Shown: positions 10,600 to 23,867, numbered from the stretch's first letter. The stretch is 64,000 nt of DNA from Bicyclus anynana (GCF_947172395.1 NC_069100.1:11374109-11438108); one strand, 5' to 3'. Translations and numbers: made by a program. The notes: generated by a model not told the origin, from the letters alone.

Positions 10600-12428
10600 T
10601 ATATTTTTTTACTTTTATTAACAACTCTGGGTTCTTGTTATAAAAAATACAATACGACTCTCGTATCGTAGACAATCAGGGCGTCATAATAAACGCACGA
10701 ACCAAAGAAAAAACGAATTGAGTTCATTATGTCAGTTCCAACTAAACGTGTATTCCGTAACTGTAAATCTCTGTAATTTACAATACATTGCCACTTGAGT
10801 ACCATTATAATAAACACGTTAAGTGAATGAACTCAGCGATGTACATAAAACAAGTTTGCACGGACGTGTCTTTGATATAATATAGAAAGTAAGAGGTCAC
10901 CGAAAGTGAAAATTGTGTTAGAAAAGAAAATACTTTTGTGTTACAAGTTATAATGCGTCTATCCATTTGTTTAGTTTCGATTGTTGTTCTTAAGAACAAG
11001 TGATTATAGATTATTTATCAGCTTCATTGTCATATTCAGAAAAGATAGTGGAACCTTGTTCCTATAGTGAAAATTAATCAATTTCGTTAGCTCAGTAACA
11101 TTGATTAAGGTTGCTTTTTTAAGATTGCTTTCATCGGTATAAAGGTGCTTGTTTTTTAGTATACCTACTTTATTATTTGCATTTAATACATTTTTATACT
11201 AATACAAGTAGACGCGGTAATACGGGTGGACGTAAAACATACTTAAAATCTACCTAAATGTCTAAACTTTATTATCCAATGTTGTCCATTCTCCGAGATA
11301 AAAAGTAGGTATTCTCAGTAAATGTTATAACCTCTACATAGATTAGACCTCTACTTTCGATTCGGGGGGCGTTAATATGAGGAGTTCACCTCCAGAGTAT
11401 GCACATCCAACTTTTCAGTTAAGTCCATTATAAGAAATTAAATATTACGTGTCTCAAACGAAATTAAATATTACGTGTCTCAAACGGTGTTTGAGACACG
11501 TAATATTTAATTTCGTAATTTAATAGTTAGGAGAAACATCGTAAGGAAACCTGCATACCTGAGAATTTTCTTAATTATCTACATGTGTCAAGTCTGCCAA
11601 TTTGCATTGGGCCAGCGCAGCGAGACTATTACCGTAACCCCATCTCATGAGAAGACTGCGTGCTCAACAGTAAGCCAAATATGGGTTGTTAATGATGATG
11701 TTATTTCAGGTAGCGCTTGTTTTCGGTATAAAAAGTTTATTATTTTTAAGTTTGACTAAATTAAACCTAGTATAGATTTCATCAAGATCGGTTTAGAAGC
11801 ATCACACCCTGTAAAGTTGAACGCTTGCTGAAAATTCATATTACCTTTTGCATCTTACTTTGAAAGAGTATATATCATACGTTGTAGAAATCATTTACAC
11901 CGGAAAGGCATTTCATAGATGTATGGATCAAGAGAAGTCGATGCAAGATGATTTATGTATCATATCATAGAAACATATAACTGTGAGTCTGTGATGGGTA
12001 AACTATTCCCATTTTATAATTATTTTCTGGCATAAATAAGTCTATAATTTCGTACCGTCCTTACCTATTATGATGGAGTCATCTACCTATTGCCAGCACG
12101 GTCTAAATTCTCTAGCTGCGAGCGTCCTTACCTATGGTAAAGTCATGAGCTGACAAAACTTTCAGCTTAAAAATGAGGGAGGCCTGACTATTACAGGCTC
12201 TGGTTTTAAGCAAATGTCAAAATTAACTGTACCATCTGCAAGCCATGCAGTTTATACGGTGTTTAAGCAATTTTCTTAAATTGTGTTTACGAGTTACGAA
12301 AACTTACATTCGGGGATTCTCGGAAAAGTTAATTGGTGATTATTATTTTTGGAGCCTTCTTATTTTTATTAAGGACTCTGTTGTACAGTACTTGATATTT
12401 TGTTTAAATATTCAACTTTAAGTTAATT
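10600..12428. other. Gene-free AT-rich spacer
   Basis: Apart from the SINE-B at 11385-11702, no features are recognised. Confidence 0.45.
11385..11702 (+). mobile_element. SINE-B with duplicated and inverted core
   Basis: The head is lost. The aaattaaatattacgtgtct segment occurs twice in direct order (11435-11460, 11461-11486) and once inverted (11488-11513). The rest runs to gttaatgatgatg at 11701. Confidence 0.75.
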
Positions 12429-12512
12429 AGAAGCCTCAATAGCTCATCGGTAAAGTCTTTCTCGACTAGTTGGAGGGGAACGGGAATATTGGTCATATTA
12501 TAAAAAAAAAAC
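12429..12512 (+). mobile_element. SINE-F remnant
   Basis: tagaagcctcaatagctcatcgg then a jump to gactagttggaggggaacgg and an A-run; the B box is deleted. Confidence 0.6.
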
Positions 12513-12516
12513 AAAG

Positions 12517-12559
12517 CAGCGCAAACAGCAGCGAAAATGTTTCGCTGCTGTTTGCGCTG
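12517..12559. repeat. Perfect hairpin, 20-bp arms, 3-base loop
   Basis: cagcgcaaacagcagcgaaa atg tttcgctgctgtttgcgctg; directly follows the SINE-F remnant's A-run. Confidence 0.95.
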
Positions 12560-12611
12560 TAGAAACGTGAGAATAATTGACCGTCAATGGCTGACTTTAA
12601 GCGAGCTTTAT

Positions 12612-12775
12612 ATTTAGTGAAAAAGCTGTTAATTTAAAATTACAAACAGGCTGCTATTTTATTTATTTATATTATAGATCGCAAGCATTTTTGAATCGTC
12701 AAAATTTAAAATCAATATAAATAAATAAAATGGAAGTCTGTTTATAATTTTAAATTAACAACTTTTTCACTAAAT
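12612..12775. mobile_element. Foldback element, arms of about 62 bp
   Basis: atttagtgaaaaagctgtta atttaaaattac...ttttatttatttatat on the left is mirrored by aatataaataaataaaa...taaattaacaactttttcac taaat on the right; a few mismatches and a 40-base centre. Confidence 0.85.
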
Positions 12776-15312
12776 GCATATTGAAATATTGTACAGGGCA
12801 GTTATTTCAAATAATCGATTTTCAAAGTTATTGTGTATCTATGTTTTTGTTCTAATCTAAATCTAATAAATGAAAAGGATGGATCAGTTTTTATGGGACT
12901 GATAAGAAGTATGGTTTCGTAGACTTTTTTATTTAGCGAGCTATAGATTTAGACCGCTTCGTCACTCGACATCATGTGAAATCGCAAGTAAATGCTTATT
13001 TTAAAACTTACTATTATCCCATTAGAATATTCAGATTTATTTTAATATAAATTTTTATAGCTAATCGATAATAGTTATCGATTTGTCATAAAAATTTCTA
13101 AATATAAATATAAATATAATTGTAAATATAAATATTGTGTTAAATAGAAAGGTAATAAAAGTTGCACATTATCACAACCAACTCAACTGAAAGTTTATCA
13201 TTGTTTTTAGCAATGTTATCTTTATCAAAGACAATAAATTTAGTCGTAATTTCTTTGATAAATTTTATAACTTACACATCTGGGTCATTTCTTGACTCAA
13301 ACTTGATTTAAACCGGTCTAATTTGGGTTGAAAGATTTAATACATTCTTCAATTTAGCCGGTTTTAGTATGCATTTGACAGTTTAAACAATATTAACTCA
13401 ATGTTGACCCAATGAGAAACTGATTTCACCCTCGAATTTATTTTTTTGAACTGAAATGTTATCGTGATTTTTTCAAAAATCCAGTTCCGCTCGCAATAGA
13501 GTTCAACGCGTGTACAGCTCAATTCAATTTTTAATGGTTTTACTTTATTTTACATTTCTAGTGGTATTTATGTTGGCTTGTCTGCCATCACAGGCAAAAT
13601 TTATTATGGCTTATAAAAAAATATAATTATCCTATAAATACAAAGATTTAAGAAATCATTTGTTTTTTATATATTTATGCCAAACTTGTCCTATCAAGAG
13701 AAGCGATTATCTGTTAAATTGTTTATTACAAAAAAAAATGAAACCAACTGCTTCAAAGGTTTAGATGAAATATCAAGTTGAAAAAAACTCAACCAGTTAA
13801 TTTGTAAAGCCCTTTCATCCCAAATATTTTTTAATTGGACGACCCTTTCGTTTAATTTATAGCTTAGTATTATTCGAACGAAAAGATTTTATGATCCAAT
13901 AGCCTGCATGGCTTTTGATTGATCTTTTGTACTCTGGTTTAATACCAACATAGTAAAAAAGTAATTTTTTAGAAATATGTCATTTAATTGCATACATATT
14001 TACTAAAAAATAATATCAAATTTTATTGTAATTTATAAACAGAAGAAAGAACACGATAATTTAATGTGCTTTGCCTGTAATAAAATTGTAGGCACGATTA
14101 CTGATGTATACAGCTTTTAACCATTCCCTGTCAAATCGGAGCGAGTAATTCGAAGCAAAAAAAATTATTACTGCAACTAGCAGACGCCGCGTGGTTTCAC
14201 CCACGTTCCCGTTTTACTAGGGAACAGTGTAGCCTCCCAACAGTGATTTTTGTTTAAATCATTTCTGTAGTTTCAGAGCCTATTCAATGCTAACAAACAA
14301 ACAAATGCTTAAATCTTTTCTGTTTATAATATTACTACAGATATTTTAAAAGTAATATCAATTTTTATTACTGCCTTACTTTAGGTTAAAGAAGGTATTC
14401 CTATTTTTTTTAATTTTTTTGTTTAACGATTTTATTGACATGATGAAGTACAATTTTTTAACACTCCTGTCAATATACTCGATCTAACTCAAGATGTAGG
14501 TAAGTACATGGTAGGACATGTTTTAATTTAATTTCTATTTTCATAATCATTCGTAGGATTTTACGATTTTATAAATAAATTTTATATTATAATACCTCTG
14601 TCATATTCATCCCCTTTACACCTCTGCGGCAGATTGTCCAAAAACATCAACAACACTATCAACAAAAACATATGTTTCACATCACTATTGTACCTTTTCA
14701 ACTGACATATCAGAACTGTCATTTTCACGATCGAAATTCCCGCGCGAATTCAAATAAAGTACAAAAGAACGCGCGCCTTAAAAATCTTAAGTGCACTTTG
14801 GCATTTTGTTTTTTTTTTTAATTAGGTTCTTTTCATAAACAGAACTGAAATCGTCATTTTAGTAGCAATTAATTGGTTCGTTAAGAGACGTGCGTACGAT
14901 GTCACAGTAAAGAACCTACTACCCGAGTGACCAACTTTAACACTGTAAAATAAGAAACACACATATTAGTTGGTGGGTTCACTTTGAAAAGGTCCCAAGT
15001 GGTTAACTTTATTTTAGCAAAAATAAACCTTATAAACTGGTTAATTGAGTCGAAATTAACTCAATAGATGTTAGTGCTTAAGAACTCGGTCACACTTAGT
15101 AGCGAGTCGCTAAACAAGTGAACGGTGAAATTGTGAGAGAAATGTATGACAGAACGGGATGGGTAGACATTTCTTTCTTAAATTTAAAACACTAAAGCTA
15201 TGGATAATAGACAAAAAGCAAATTAATTAAAATATAAAATATTCGTTGAATGTTGAGTGCATTGAGTCTTTAGGAGGCTTAGCAATTTGACATCGGTAAA
15301 AGTTTCTCTTAT
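12776..15312. other. Gene-free AT-rich spacer
   Basis: Long AT-rich tract without a convincing ORF; one Helitron-like fragment (14169). The patch ttcccgcgcgaattcaaat near 14740 stands out in GC but carries no gene. Confidence 0.5.
14169..14345 (-). mobile_element. Helitron-like fragment
   Basis: actagcagacgccgcgtggt ttcacccacg at the left end, then agcctcccaacagtga and tttcagagcctattcaatgc; resembles 2434-2620. Confidence 0.55.
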
Positions 15313-15530
15313 CATCATTTTCAGCCTATTTTGATGGCCCACTACAGGGCCCGTCCTCCCTTATAAGAGAGAAATATGGAGCTTAAACCCACCACACTGT
15401 GCTATATCGGATGAGCGCACTTAGGGTGAATGTTAAATTCATATATGTACGACCACTAGCACATGTTAATGATATTGAGGCACAAGGGTGTAACACCAAC
15501 TTCCCAACTCCTACTTAAAAGTCATTTAAT
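15313..15530 (+). mobile_element. SINE-O relative, diverged
   Basis: catcattttcagcctatttt, gatggcccactacagggccc, gggtgtaacaccaacttccc in the same order as at 29690. Confidence 0.55.
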
Positions 15531-15879
15531 TTATAAAAAAAAAAATTACTTTATAATTTTTTTTATTCGACTACATTATTTAACTTGGTCACTAATAAAC
15601 TCACTAATTTGTAAATAATTAATTATTAAAATAAAATATTCATTACAATTATTAAACAAAACCGATTAGTATACGAAACGAAATGTTGAGAAGTTGGGTG
15701 AAGTTCATACTTTTATGAGTCGTTGTATAAATAGTGTACATACTAACGGGAGGAATCATCTCACTTTTTAGGGTTCTCTCGTGAAATATTGACACCCCAG
15801 TAATTTCTCTCGGTTTAATCGTACGTCTGTCCATTTAATGCAGACAATTTTGATGACATCTCTCACTCCAGGCTAAGTT

Positions 15880-16068
15880 TTATTTTCTTTTTTATTCTAT
15901 GACAGCTAGCCCTTCACTGCCATCCTACATGATGTTAAATGTAGAAGTATAGTTAAAAGGTAAAAGTTTATGATACCCATACCTCTGATGGCTTCTACGC
16001 GGCTTTCGTACCTGAAAGTTAAATTACTTCGGCCATGGCGGAAGCCTACCAAGCCAGACTTGAGCCAA
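15880..16068 (-). mobile_element. Old SINE-A relative
   Basis: Weak match: cagctagcccttcactgcc near the start and ttcggccatggcggaagcct, accaagccagac near the end, with a scrambled middle. Confidence 0.4.
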
Positions 16069-16223
16069 TTAAAAATCGAACTTAAATTTGCTATAACTAA
16101 AATTATATATGTATAATTTAATTAATATTGCCCCTCCAGTTGGGTTGGGTAGCTGTGTTAAAAAACTGAAATCATAATGTCTCCTTTACCATAGAGCTAT
16201 ATAATGTTTTCCTTAGCCAAATG

Positions 16224-16300
16224 TTGCCTGGAAGAAATTGCTATTTAGCGATAAGGCCACCTTTTGTATGCTGATCTCTTTTAAAACATGTCTATGATTA
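16224..16300 (+). mobile_element. LINE 3' tail (gcctggaagaaat family)
   Basis: ttgcctggaagaaattgct atttagcgataaggccacc, a 3' end also found at 22005 and common in Lepidoptera. Confidence 0.55.
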
Positions 16301-17137
16301 AATCTGTATAAACTTAAATATTGTAAAAATTCCTTGGATTATTTATCCATATAGTTCTGTTTACAGTTATAAATATAATGGTTAAAAAATCCATAAGTAT
16401 ACGAGTACTTATGAAGTACGGAACCCGTCATGATATTCCGTTGCACACTTGATCAGTTATTTCTAACTGAGAGATGACATAATTATTTAAAAATCCCATT
16501 TCTTTGCACCTGTCTTCTTCTAATTATCTCGATAAACACATGAGGGAAAAAGATGGATATATTTTGAAGAATTACCACATTGAAGTAGGTTAAATTAACT
16601 CAACCGAGGATATGGTGGCAAATGAACTAATAGTGCAGAAACGGTAAACTAATTTATTACCTACATTTGATATTGTAATCGGCCCGACTACCCGCATTGA
16701 TGAAGCGTGGTGGGCTTAAACAGGGGTGATTGGAAAAGTAATTTATATTTTTGTTGCTTTCTAATGAGAGCTCCTGATACGTATATCTATCTGGTAAGAC
16801 AGTTCACATTTTTGTATTTTAGACTTCAGTCATGGCTAGTTACCAGTAGCGAGGACTGGAGTTTTGTCGAAGGTAACCCAAAAATGAAAAGGAAATTTAT
16901 ACCGCATGATTTGGTTTCTCATATATCCATACATACATATTCATTACAATAATGAATATATTGTATTTTGAAACGGTAACCCGGCGGGAACCCGCTTGTA
17001 TGGAGTTTTCGCCGTTGCTAAATATCAATTTACTACTTAATATTCCTGAATAAAATTTACCCAATTCACCAAAAAAAAATTACCCCCAAGTTAACAAACA
17101 ACCATTGCTGTCAACGAAATCAATCGCTATTACTTGG

Positions 17138-17250
17138 CAAATCCGTTCGTAACACTCCCGACGGGCCGGGAGGGAGGTAGCGATGCCCCGCGCGCATGAC
17201 TTCATATCCGCGCAGTCCTTCCTTCTCCCCCGTCGCCCGCATATCATGTT
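17138..17250 (-). repeat. GC-rich repeat I, copy 2
   Basis: The plus strand shows ccgttcgtaacactcccgac, gaggtagcgatgccccgcgc and cccgtcgcccgcatatca, the reverse complement of copy 1. Confidence 0.7.
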
Positions 17251-17754
17251 TCATCAATGAACTTGCCATGCTATAACCTAACAAATATGCAGTTAAAGAA
17301 AAAATAAGTGTTGTCTTGTCAAGTCAACCTTGTCCTTTAATATTCTTAAATTATACAATATAACTTGCAACCAATCGTAGCAGAGCAATTTGCGTCCAAT
17401 TACAGAACAGAAATTTGCGTCCAATCACAGCAGAGGATTATATCCAACGTGTGTCCAGACTACTGCGTCTACCTAAATACAAAGCAATGCAGCTTGCTAA
17501 TTTGTTGTTAGACGCAACCGTAGACGTAAATTGGACGCAAACGTAGATGCAGTTTGGACGTGTTAGCAAAGCTTTGCATTACAATTTAATTCTAACGTAG
17601 CTATTACAAGTTGTTAAGTATCGATGCTTACCTAAAGGGGATAGACTTTCGCTTGAAGGTTACGATAGGTTGTAGTGATGAGACATTATCGATAAATGTT
17701 ATGTCGATAATTAAAGTGTGATATTACAATTATTAAAATTACTCCGAGCTATTT
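17251..17754. other. Spacer with inverted gcgtccaat motifs
   Basis: aatttgcgtccaat occurs twice (17390, 17411) and gtaaattggacgcaaacg once inverted (17525), with gcaatgcagcttgctaa / ttagcaaagctttgcatt also facing each other. Probably a decayed foldback element of about 200 bp. Confidence 0.4.
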
Positions 17755-17945
17755 TACCACTGACAGTTGCTTCGACTGGTGATAGAAAGGCGGGCTCATT
17801 TTTTGCGCAAAGGATTGGCCTGGCCGATGTCTGTTCTATGGTATTCAGTATACTTACCACCATCCCACATGAGCATGTTTTGTATAGAACTTATTAGGAT
17901 AAGTTAGCTTAAGTTACCATTGTATTCCTTCTCAATAAAAAAAAA
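17755..17945 (+). mobile_element. LINE 3' end (QRGNAASI family), degraded
   Basis: Starts cactgacagttgcttcgactgg and includes GSFFAQRIGLA, then decays. It ends with ttagcttaagttaccattg and poly(A), like the copy at 31585. Confidence 0.65.
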
Positions 17946-18689
17946 AAATATTGGAAAAAAAATATTTTCATCAAATTGTGACAGTATTGTAATTGTCATT
18001 GTTATTTGCGAGTATTATCTTCAGTATTACGAATATGTTAATGATAGTTCGTAATGTTAGATAGTTCGGTAGCTTATTAGCGAATCTTCTTTTCTCTTCT
18101 TTCGGTAATTTTTTTCTCTACGAATGTAGGTAATCTGGAAAAGTCCAAAATGTTTTTACTTACGTTTATTTTATATAATAAGTTTCCGTTATAAAATATT
18201 TGAAAATTTCAAATAATTTTTCGTATTTTTTCATTGAAATCAGAAGAAGTGTCGGGTGTCCGTTAGTTACAGTATTATAAACTATCTCAAACTGTATCGT
18301 CACTTACCATGAAAATGAGGTGAAATAAGATCCCAGACAACTAATTATCAAATAAAAAAGCACGTGTGAAGTCAGCGTAGACAGCTAGTTTCCCACAAAG
18401 TGGTCCGCCGTTTAAGTATGCACAAAGTGTGGCGAATAAAATGTAATAATGTTCTCGGGAACCTGTTTTATATTTAAAAAGAAAGTAACCGCAGCCTGCC
18501 CAAGTGCCGTGGCCCGCATTTTCACTTCCTTGTTAAAGACTTATACTTTGAGTTTTACAAAATATTCGAACTACTTTGTATTAAAAATGGCGGTCAAGTT
18601 TTATTGGACTAGAGTTTATTACCTTTGGTGGAAATGAGCTAACATGTAACCCGACTCAAAGATCGCAGATGGACAAAAACAGTGACAAT

Positions 18690-18830
18690 CGTGGAAAGGT
18701 CCAACGGGCAAACGTTACAGAGGTAGACCGTACTTAAATGAGACGATGATATTAAAAAAAATGCTGGCCCACAGTGGCTACAGATTGCTAAAGACCGGGA
18801 AAATTGGAAATCTTTGGAGGGGGCTAGTTA
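18690..18830 (+). pseudogene. LINE reverse transcriptase C-terminus, frameshifted fragment
   Basis: Reads RYRGRPYLN in one frame, then DDDIKKNAGPQWLQIAKDRE and NWKSLEGAS-stop in another. The RGRP...W.DDI...W...A.DR..W pattern identifies it. One frameshift lies between the two parts. Confidence 0.7.
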
Positions 18831-19257
18831 GTTTTTGGGTCCGTTCCAGTTAAAACATATTTTTTTATTTTATTTATCACCTACCGGAACAGAACCAATC
18901 TGTTCCTGTAGTTCAGTACCATGTAAAATCTAAAATATTAAGATGTTTTCTTCGAATAAATTATCAGTAGCAGCCTGGACCCTGGACTTCGGGACTCTGT
19001 GTGGTCTCATCTCCTTGCTTTGCAGAGCATGTTAAACTGTCATTTTCATTACCATTAATACCTGATAGAGTGACCATTATTCAAATATTCTTAGCCCCCC
19101 AACTAACAACGGCCTATTTTTTGTCACTGGTAAATGAATTACGCATTCCAGTCAATGGCTGCTAAAGTTGAACTGAACAGAATATCTTCTTGGGACTTAC
19201 TCAAAAGCAGCTTAAAGCCCGGGGCTTTCTGTATTCAAGAATTATAGGTCTGGCCTT

Positions 19258-19440
19258 GTAGCTTTGCAGCGCAGTGGCTAGTGCATCCTACTTTATGCGT
19301 CTATGACGGTGGGTTCTAGAAATCATTTGTGTTTATATTATAAATATTTATATATATCCTATAGCCTAATATTCTTCAGTTAGCTTAGTACCCATAATAC
19401 ATGCTACGCTTACTTTGGGTCTAATTGTGCGTCTTGCTCA
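19258..19440 (+). mobile_element. SINE-H, degraded
   Basis: tttgcagcgcagtggctagt, acggtgggttctagaaatca, then aaatatttatatatatcc; the same layout as 30289. Confidence 0.5.
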
Positions 19441-20223
19441 AACCTATTTGTATTTAACTTAAAATAGCTTAATGTTAATTTTATTAAAAACTCGCCTGGT
19501 CATTCACATTCATTTCTGCTGCCAAGTAGCATTGCTTTGTTCCGGTGTGTGAAGTACCCTCACTCCTCACATAGTTACACAGAATGTATTAAAATGCCTG
19601 TTATAATATTCTAGAAATTTCTCTAAAAAACAAACCAGGTTGCTAGTGAAATTACAGGCAAATAAGGCTTAACGTAAATGTGTGTATGCGTTAGATAAAT
19701 GATAACAGACCATTGTTATTTTAAATTTTTTAACACAATAGTATTTTTATCGATAGTCAGACATCACTAGCATACTTAACAATATTTACAAGCTGCAGCT
19801 GTAGTTTAACTATCAAGTCGCATTTCACTAAAAACAAAAGCGTTATAAATCATAATTTCACATCGACACAAACAATCGACAAACGTCCATCACTAACGCA
19901 CTATCGATAAAGCGCTTGGACATGCCTCGACACAATAGAAAGTTTATTTGTTGAGTCACCGTCTGCAAAAAAATATTACAAATTAAAAAAAAAACAAGTC
20001 AGTCAATTTTAAATTTTACTACCTTCAGCATAAAGCTCGAAGTTTATTGTGTGTAGAAGAATGCTCTTAATTGTAAGGAAGTGCCCGTAATATGCCACAC
20101 ATCCAATACATCGTGACATAACAATGTAGTGTAAGAACCCTCTGAAAAAATATTTGATTGCTTAATCATCATCATTATTAGCCTATTTGAATAGGCACAC
20201 TAAAGGACCAACACCACTACAGG
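19441..20223. other. Gene-free spacer
   Basis: No gene or clear repeat apart from a SINE-O-like scrap (atcatcatcattattagcct atttg) at 20164. Confidence 0.45.
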
Positions 20224-20672
20224 AGAGCCGTGATAGCCCAGTGGATATGACCTCTGCCTCTGATTACGGGTGTGGGTTCGAATCCGGACCGGAGCATGCA
20301 CCTCCAACTTTTCAGTTGTGTGCATTTTAAGAAATTAAATATCACGTGTCTCAAACGCTGAAGGAAAACATTATGTGTGTGAAGTCTGTCAATCCGCATT
20401 GGGCCAGCGTGCCTCTCATTCTAAGAGGAGACTCGAGCTCAGCAGTGAGCCGAATAATAAATGCATTTTAAGAAATTAAATATCACGTGTCTCAAACGGT
20501 GAAGGAAAACATCGTGAGGAAACCTGCACACCAGAAAATGTCTTAATTCTCTGCGTGTGTCAAGTCTGCCAATCCGCATTGGTCCAGCGTGGTGGACTAT
20601 TGGCCTAACCCCTCTCATTCTGAGAGGAGACTCGAGCTCTGCAGTGAGCCGTATATGGCTTGATAACGACGA
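20224..20672 (+). mobile_element. Two SINE-B copies in tandem
   Basis: The first copy has a good head: gccgtgatagcccagtggat and gtgggttcgaatccggacc (A and B boxes). It is truncated near 20460. A second copy without a head starts at 20464 (gcattttaagaaattaaat) and runs to the (GAC)n-like end near 20672. Confidence 0.8.
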
Positions 20673-22004
20673 CGAACGAACGACTACAGGACCACGCTTG
20701 CCACTAGGTACCTATATTAAGAGAAAATAATACCATTACGCTAGGTGATGCATCTTTCGTTCTGAGAAATCTGTGGTCTGTGTAGGAAAAGAAAAGTCTA
20801 TGATTTTTACTGTTTTTCTCGAAAATGTATCGTTTTTTTTACTCTCAATGAGAACGTTCATTATACAAATGAAAAAAGAAATTGCTCAAGCCGTTCTGGG
20901 GTTTAGTGCTTAGCAACACATTTTGCATATCATTTTTATTCATACATGTAGATAGAGCGTTCTATTATCAGTATATCGAAAAAAAAATTGAAATGAAACA
21001 GTGAAAGAAGAATAATAGAACAGAATAAACAAATTGTGAACATTTTTGTTTGTCTGACTGTGCATTCATGCTAATCTCCGAAACCACTTAACGGATTACA
21101 GATAACAGGTAAAATATAACTAAGCCTGGAGCTTGGCGCTTTATTGCATTCAGTCATAGATGAAATAAGTCTAAACTAAATCTAAAACCAACCACCATGA
21201 TTGGTTTCAATCCACTCTTTGGACTCCTAGACTATTATTTTAACAATGTATCATACGTCATTTTGACGGTTAAAGGAATTGGTAGTTAAGGATTTTAGTC
21301 GCTCATTAAATGTGCCTTAAACTCTAAATGGGTGGTAATAAATAACATGCCAATTTAACTAAAAGGTAACACCAAAAAATCGTACTGTTAATTTAATGAG
21401 AATTTATTGACATTACACATTGAAATCCATTACTCATAAACATATTGTAATGTATGTGTAATGTTAAGGAAGATTAAGTTACTTAATGTTATGTTTAAAT
21501 CAATAAAAACCTAAAAACCTCAACAATATATTAAAAAATTATCAGCAACTTTAGAATCATTTGATTTTTTCTTTTTTTGAACAGTTAATTTGTTTAATTT
21601 TATAACTTATTAGTATAGATTATTATTTTCATTGTAATTATTTAACAATTTAACCAATAGGACACGTGACGTAAATGTAATTTGTAGTTTTAAGTGTAGT
21701 TTAATTTTTAAATTTAACCGGACAACAAACATCAATGCTGATACCTTTAAAAGATGGCTTCGTTTAGCACTAGAACTTTTAAAGTTTACCTGTGTATAGA
21801 TTATTAATTTTTCTTGTTGTTATTGTTTGTAATAATCAAATAAATAAATAAGAAAAAATGTATATATTTTTATAATATGGAAATATTTAATTATAGTGTT
21901 TTTATTTATTTATTATATTAGTTATTATTATTTAGTGAATAGTACTTATTATTTATTGTATTGCAATTTCCCATCTCACAGGATATTTAGATTATTTATG
22001 TTTA
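20673..22004. other. Gene-free AT-rich spacer
   Basis: Includes gatacctttaaaagatggct tcgtttagcactag near 21740, a likely LINE 3' remnant leading to the tail at 22005. No ORF of note. Confidence 0.4.
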
Positions 22005-22118
22005 GGTTGCCTGGAAGAGATCACTATTAGTGATAAGGTCGCTTTTTGCCTAAAAAATTATGTGTTCTTTTATTATTTTCTTTTTTGTGCAATAAAGTTA
22101 TTATAAATAAATAAATAA
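22005..22118 (+). mobile_element. LINE 3' tail with TAAA-rich end
   Basis: ttgcctggaagagatcacta ttagtgataaggtcgc, then tttttgtgcaataaagttat and (TAAA)n at about 22105. Confidence 0.65.
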
Positions 22119-22439
22119 ATATCCATTTGTGCATTTAAGGATAAAATCTGTATCTAATTACTTATTATATAGCTGAAGTGTTTTCTTCTTTGATTAAACG
22201 CACTAAACTAGCGGTCTGCATAAAAAATATATTTCTGTATTATATAGAATACAATGATGTTAGGCAATCTCTAACAAAACGCTTCACTATGTAAATATTA
22301 AACGTGAGTGGAACTGTTTACAGCTAGTACTTAATATAATAGAGACAACATTTGAAAACAATTATTATGGAAAAATCTTTTATCGTTTAAACATTAGAAC
22401 TGGGCTTGCGCCATCACAAATTAACAAGTCATTAGTTTA

Positions 22440-22605
22440 AAAAAAATCAAAATTCATTTAATTTAAGTAAGCTCAGTTGTCAGTCACAAGCTCTTTTGAC
22501 ACGTCAGTTGACTATTTGTAAAGATTCTACCACCGGTTCGAAAGGCAGGTTCTGCTGGGAAGAAACCGACAAGAAACTCAACAATAACTTTTTAAAAAAA
22601 AATCA
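22440..22605 (+). mobile_element. LINE-like 3' fragment
   Basis: taccaccggttcgaaaggca ggttctgctgggaagaaacc gacaagaaactcaac is a segment recurring in lepidopteran LINE ends, by recollection. Only one copy is in this window. Confidence 0.45.
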
Positions 22606-22854
22606 TACAGTATTATAATTTACAATTGATGACAACATTTTAATTTGTAGTTTACTATCGATTAAGGTTAATATTAACAAGGATTATTTCTCTTGCTGAC
22701 GGTACATAACAAGAATGTACACCTACTAATCTTACAATCGATAATTTGAGGATGAACACAATACCAGAAGGCTCAGAGTTACCATCACTAGATAGCTAAG
22801 TACCTACGATATTACGTTTTTATTTTTCTTGTATTATTTTCTTACTTTATACAA

Positions 22855-23585
22855 GCGGACACCCGCGACTTCGTCCACGTGGAAAGCAATGTAAACTTTC
22901 AAGCCCTATTTCACCACTTTAGAGTTTAAATTTTAAAAAATTTTGAATCCTATTATATTTTGTATTTTTTATCATGATTTATGAACAAATTTTTAAAACT
23001 GTAACTGAATGAAGGACTTTCCATATAAACTTTCAACCCCTATTTCACCCCCTTCTTATTTTATTTTCGCATTAAAAAGTATCCTATAACCTTCTCCGTA
23101 TTATATGGTCTTAAACGGCCGATACGATCTTATCTGATGTCAAATGATAATACCAGTCTAGTCTTTGCAAGGATGCTGTTAATTTGACTATTTTATTATT
23201 TGGAGCTTATTAGTAGGTATGCTAAACTAATTTTAGTGTTTTTAAGTCAGTTGAGATTAAGATTTAATGATAATAAAATTGAAAATTTTGAAAAACCCCT
23301 GAGTATCATGAAATTACTAATTATACTCTCGATCAAGTCATCAATAATCTCTTTCAATGCGCTTTAATTGGAGAACCCACTTATTCTTCCCACTTTCACC
23401 TCCCACAACTTAAATGGCTCAACCGATTTTCATCAAACATATCTAAGAACACTCGCACATAAGTCACATTTAATACAAAAAAGTTAAATTGAAATCGCTT
23501 CAACCGTTTGGTAGCTATGGTGCCACAGACAGACAGACACCTCAAACACCCCTCTTTTGCATCGGGGGTAAAAACAGATATCCAA
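22855..23585. mobile_element. Degraded Helitron-like region
   Basis: acaagcggacacccgcgact tcgtccacgtgga at the left; atttcacccccttc and agtatcctataaccttctcc in the middle; ggtgccacagacagacagac and tttgcatcgggggtaaaaac at the right. Probably more than one copy. Confidence 0.5.
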
Positions 23586-23867
23586 TAAAACCAAACTCCA
23601 CGCGAAGTTACTGGTTACAGCTAGTACGAATTAAAACTAAAGGTATAAGCATAAGTTATTCCAGTCACATCGCTTGCCAACGAGAAACTTAGAGAAAATC
23701 GCAACCGAGAATTGAACCCATGACCCGTCCCCGTATTCGCATATCTGTTACTTTCGAATTCTTGCCGCGTGTGGGACGTGGGTGGTCCAAGCATAATACT
23801 AAAGGGCGAAGGGACTTGAACAAAACTTTACTATAACTTGGCTAGTTCGTTGATGACAATCCCATGA

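Noticed and set aside
16707..16952. 81-codon plus-strand ORF
   Set aside because: No domain, no splice context, ordinary spacer composition.
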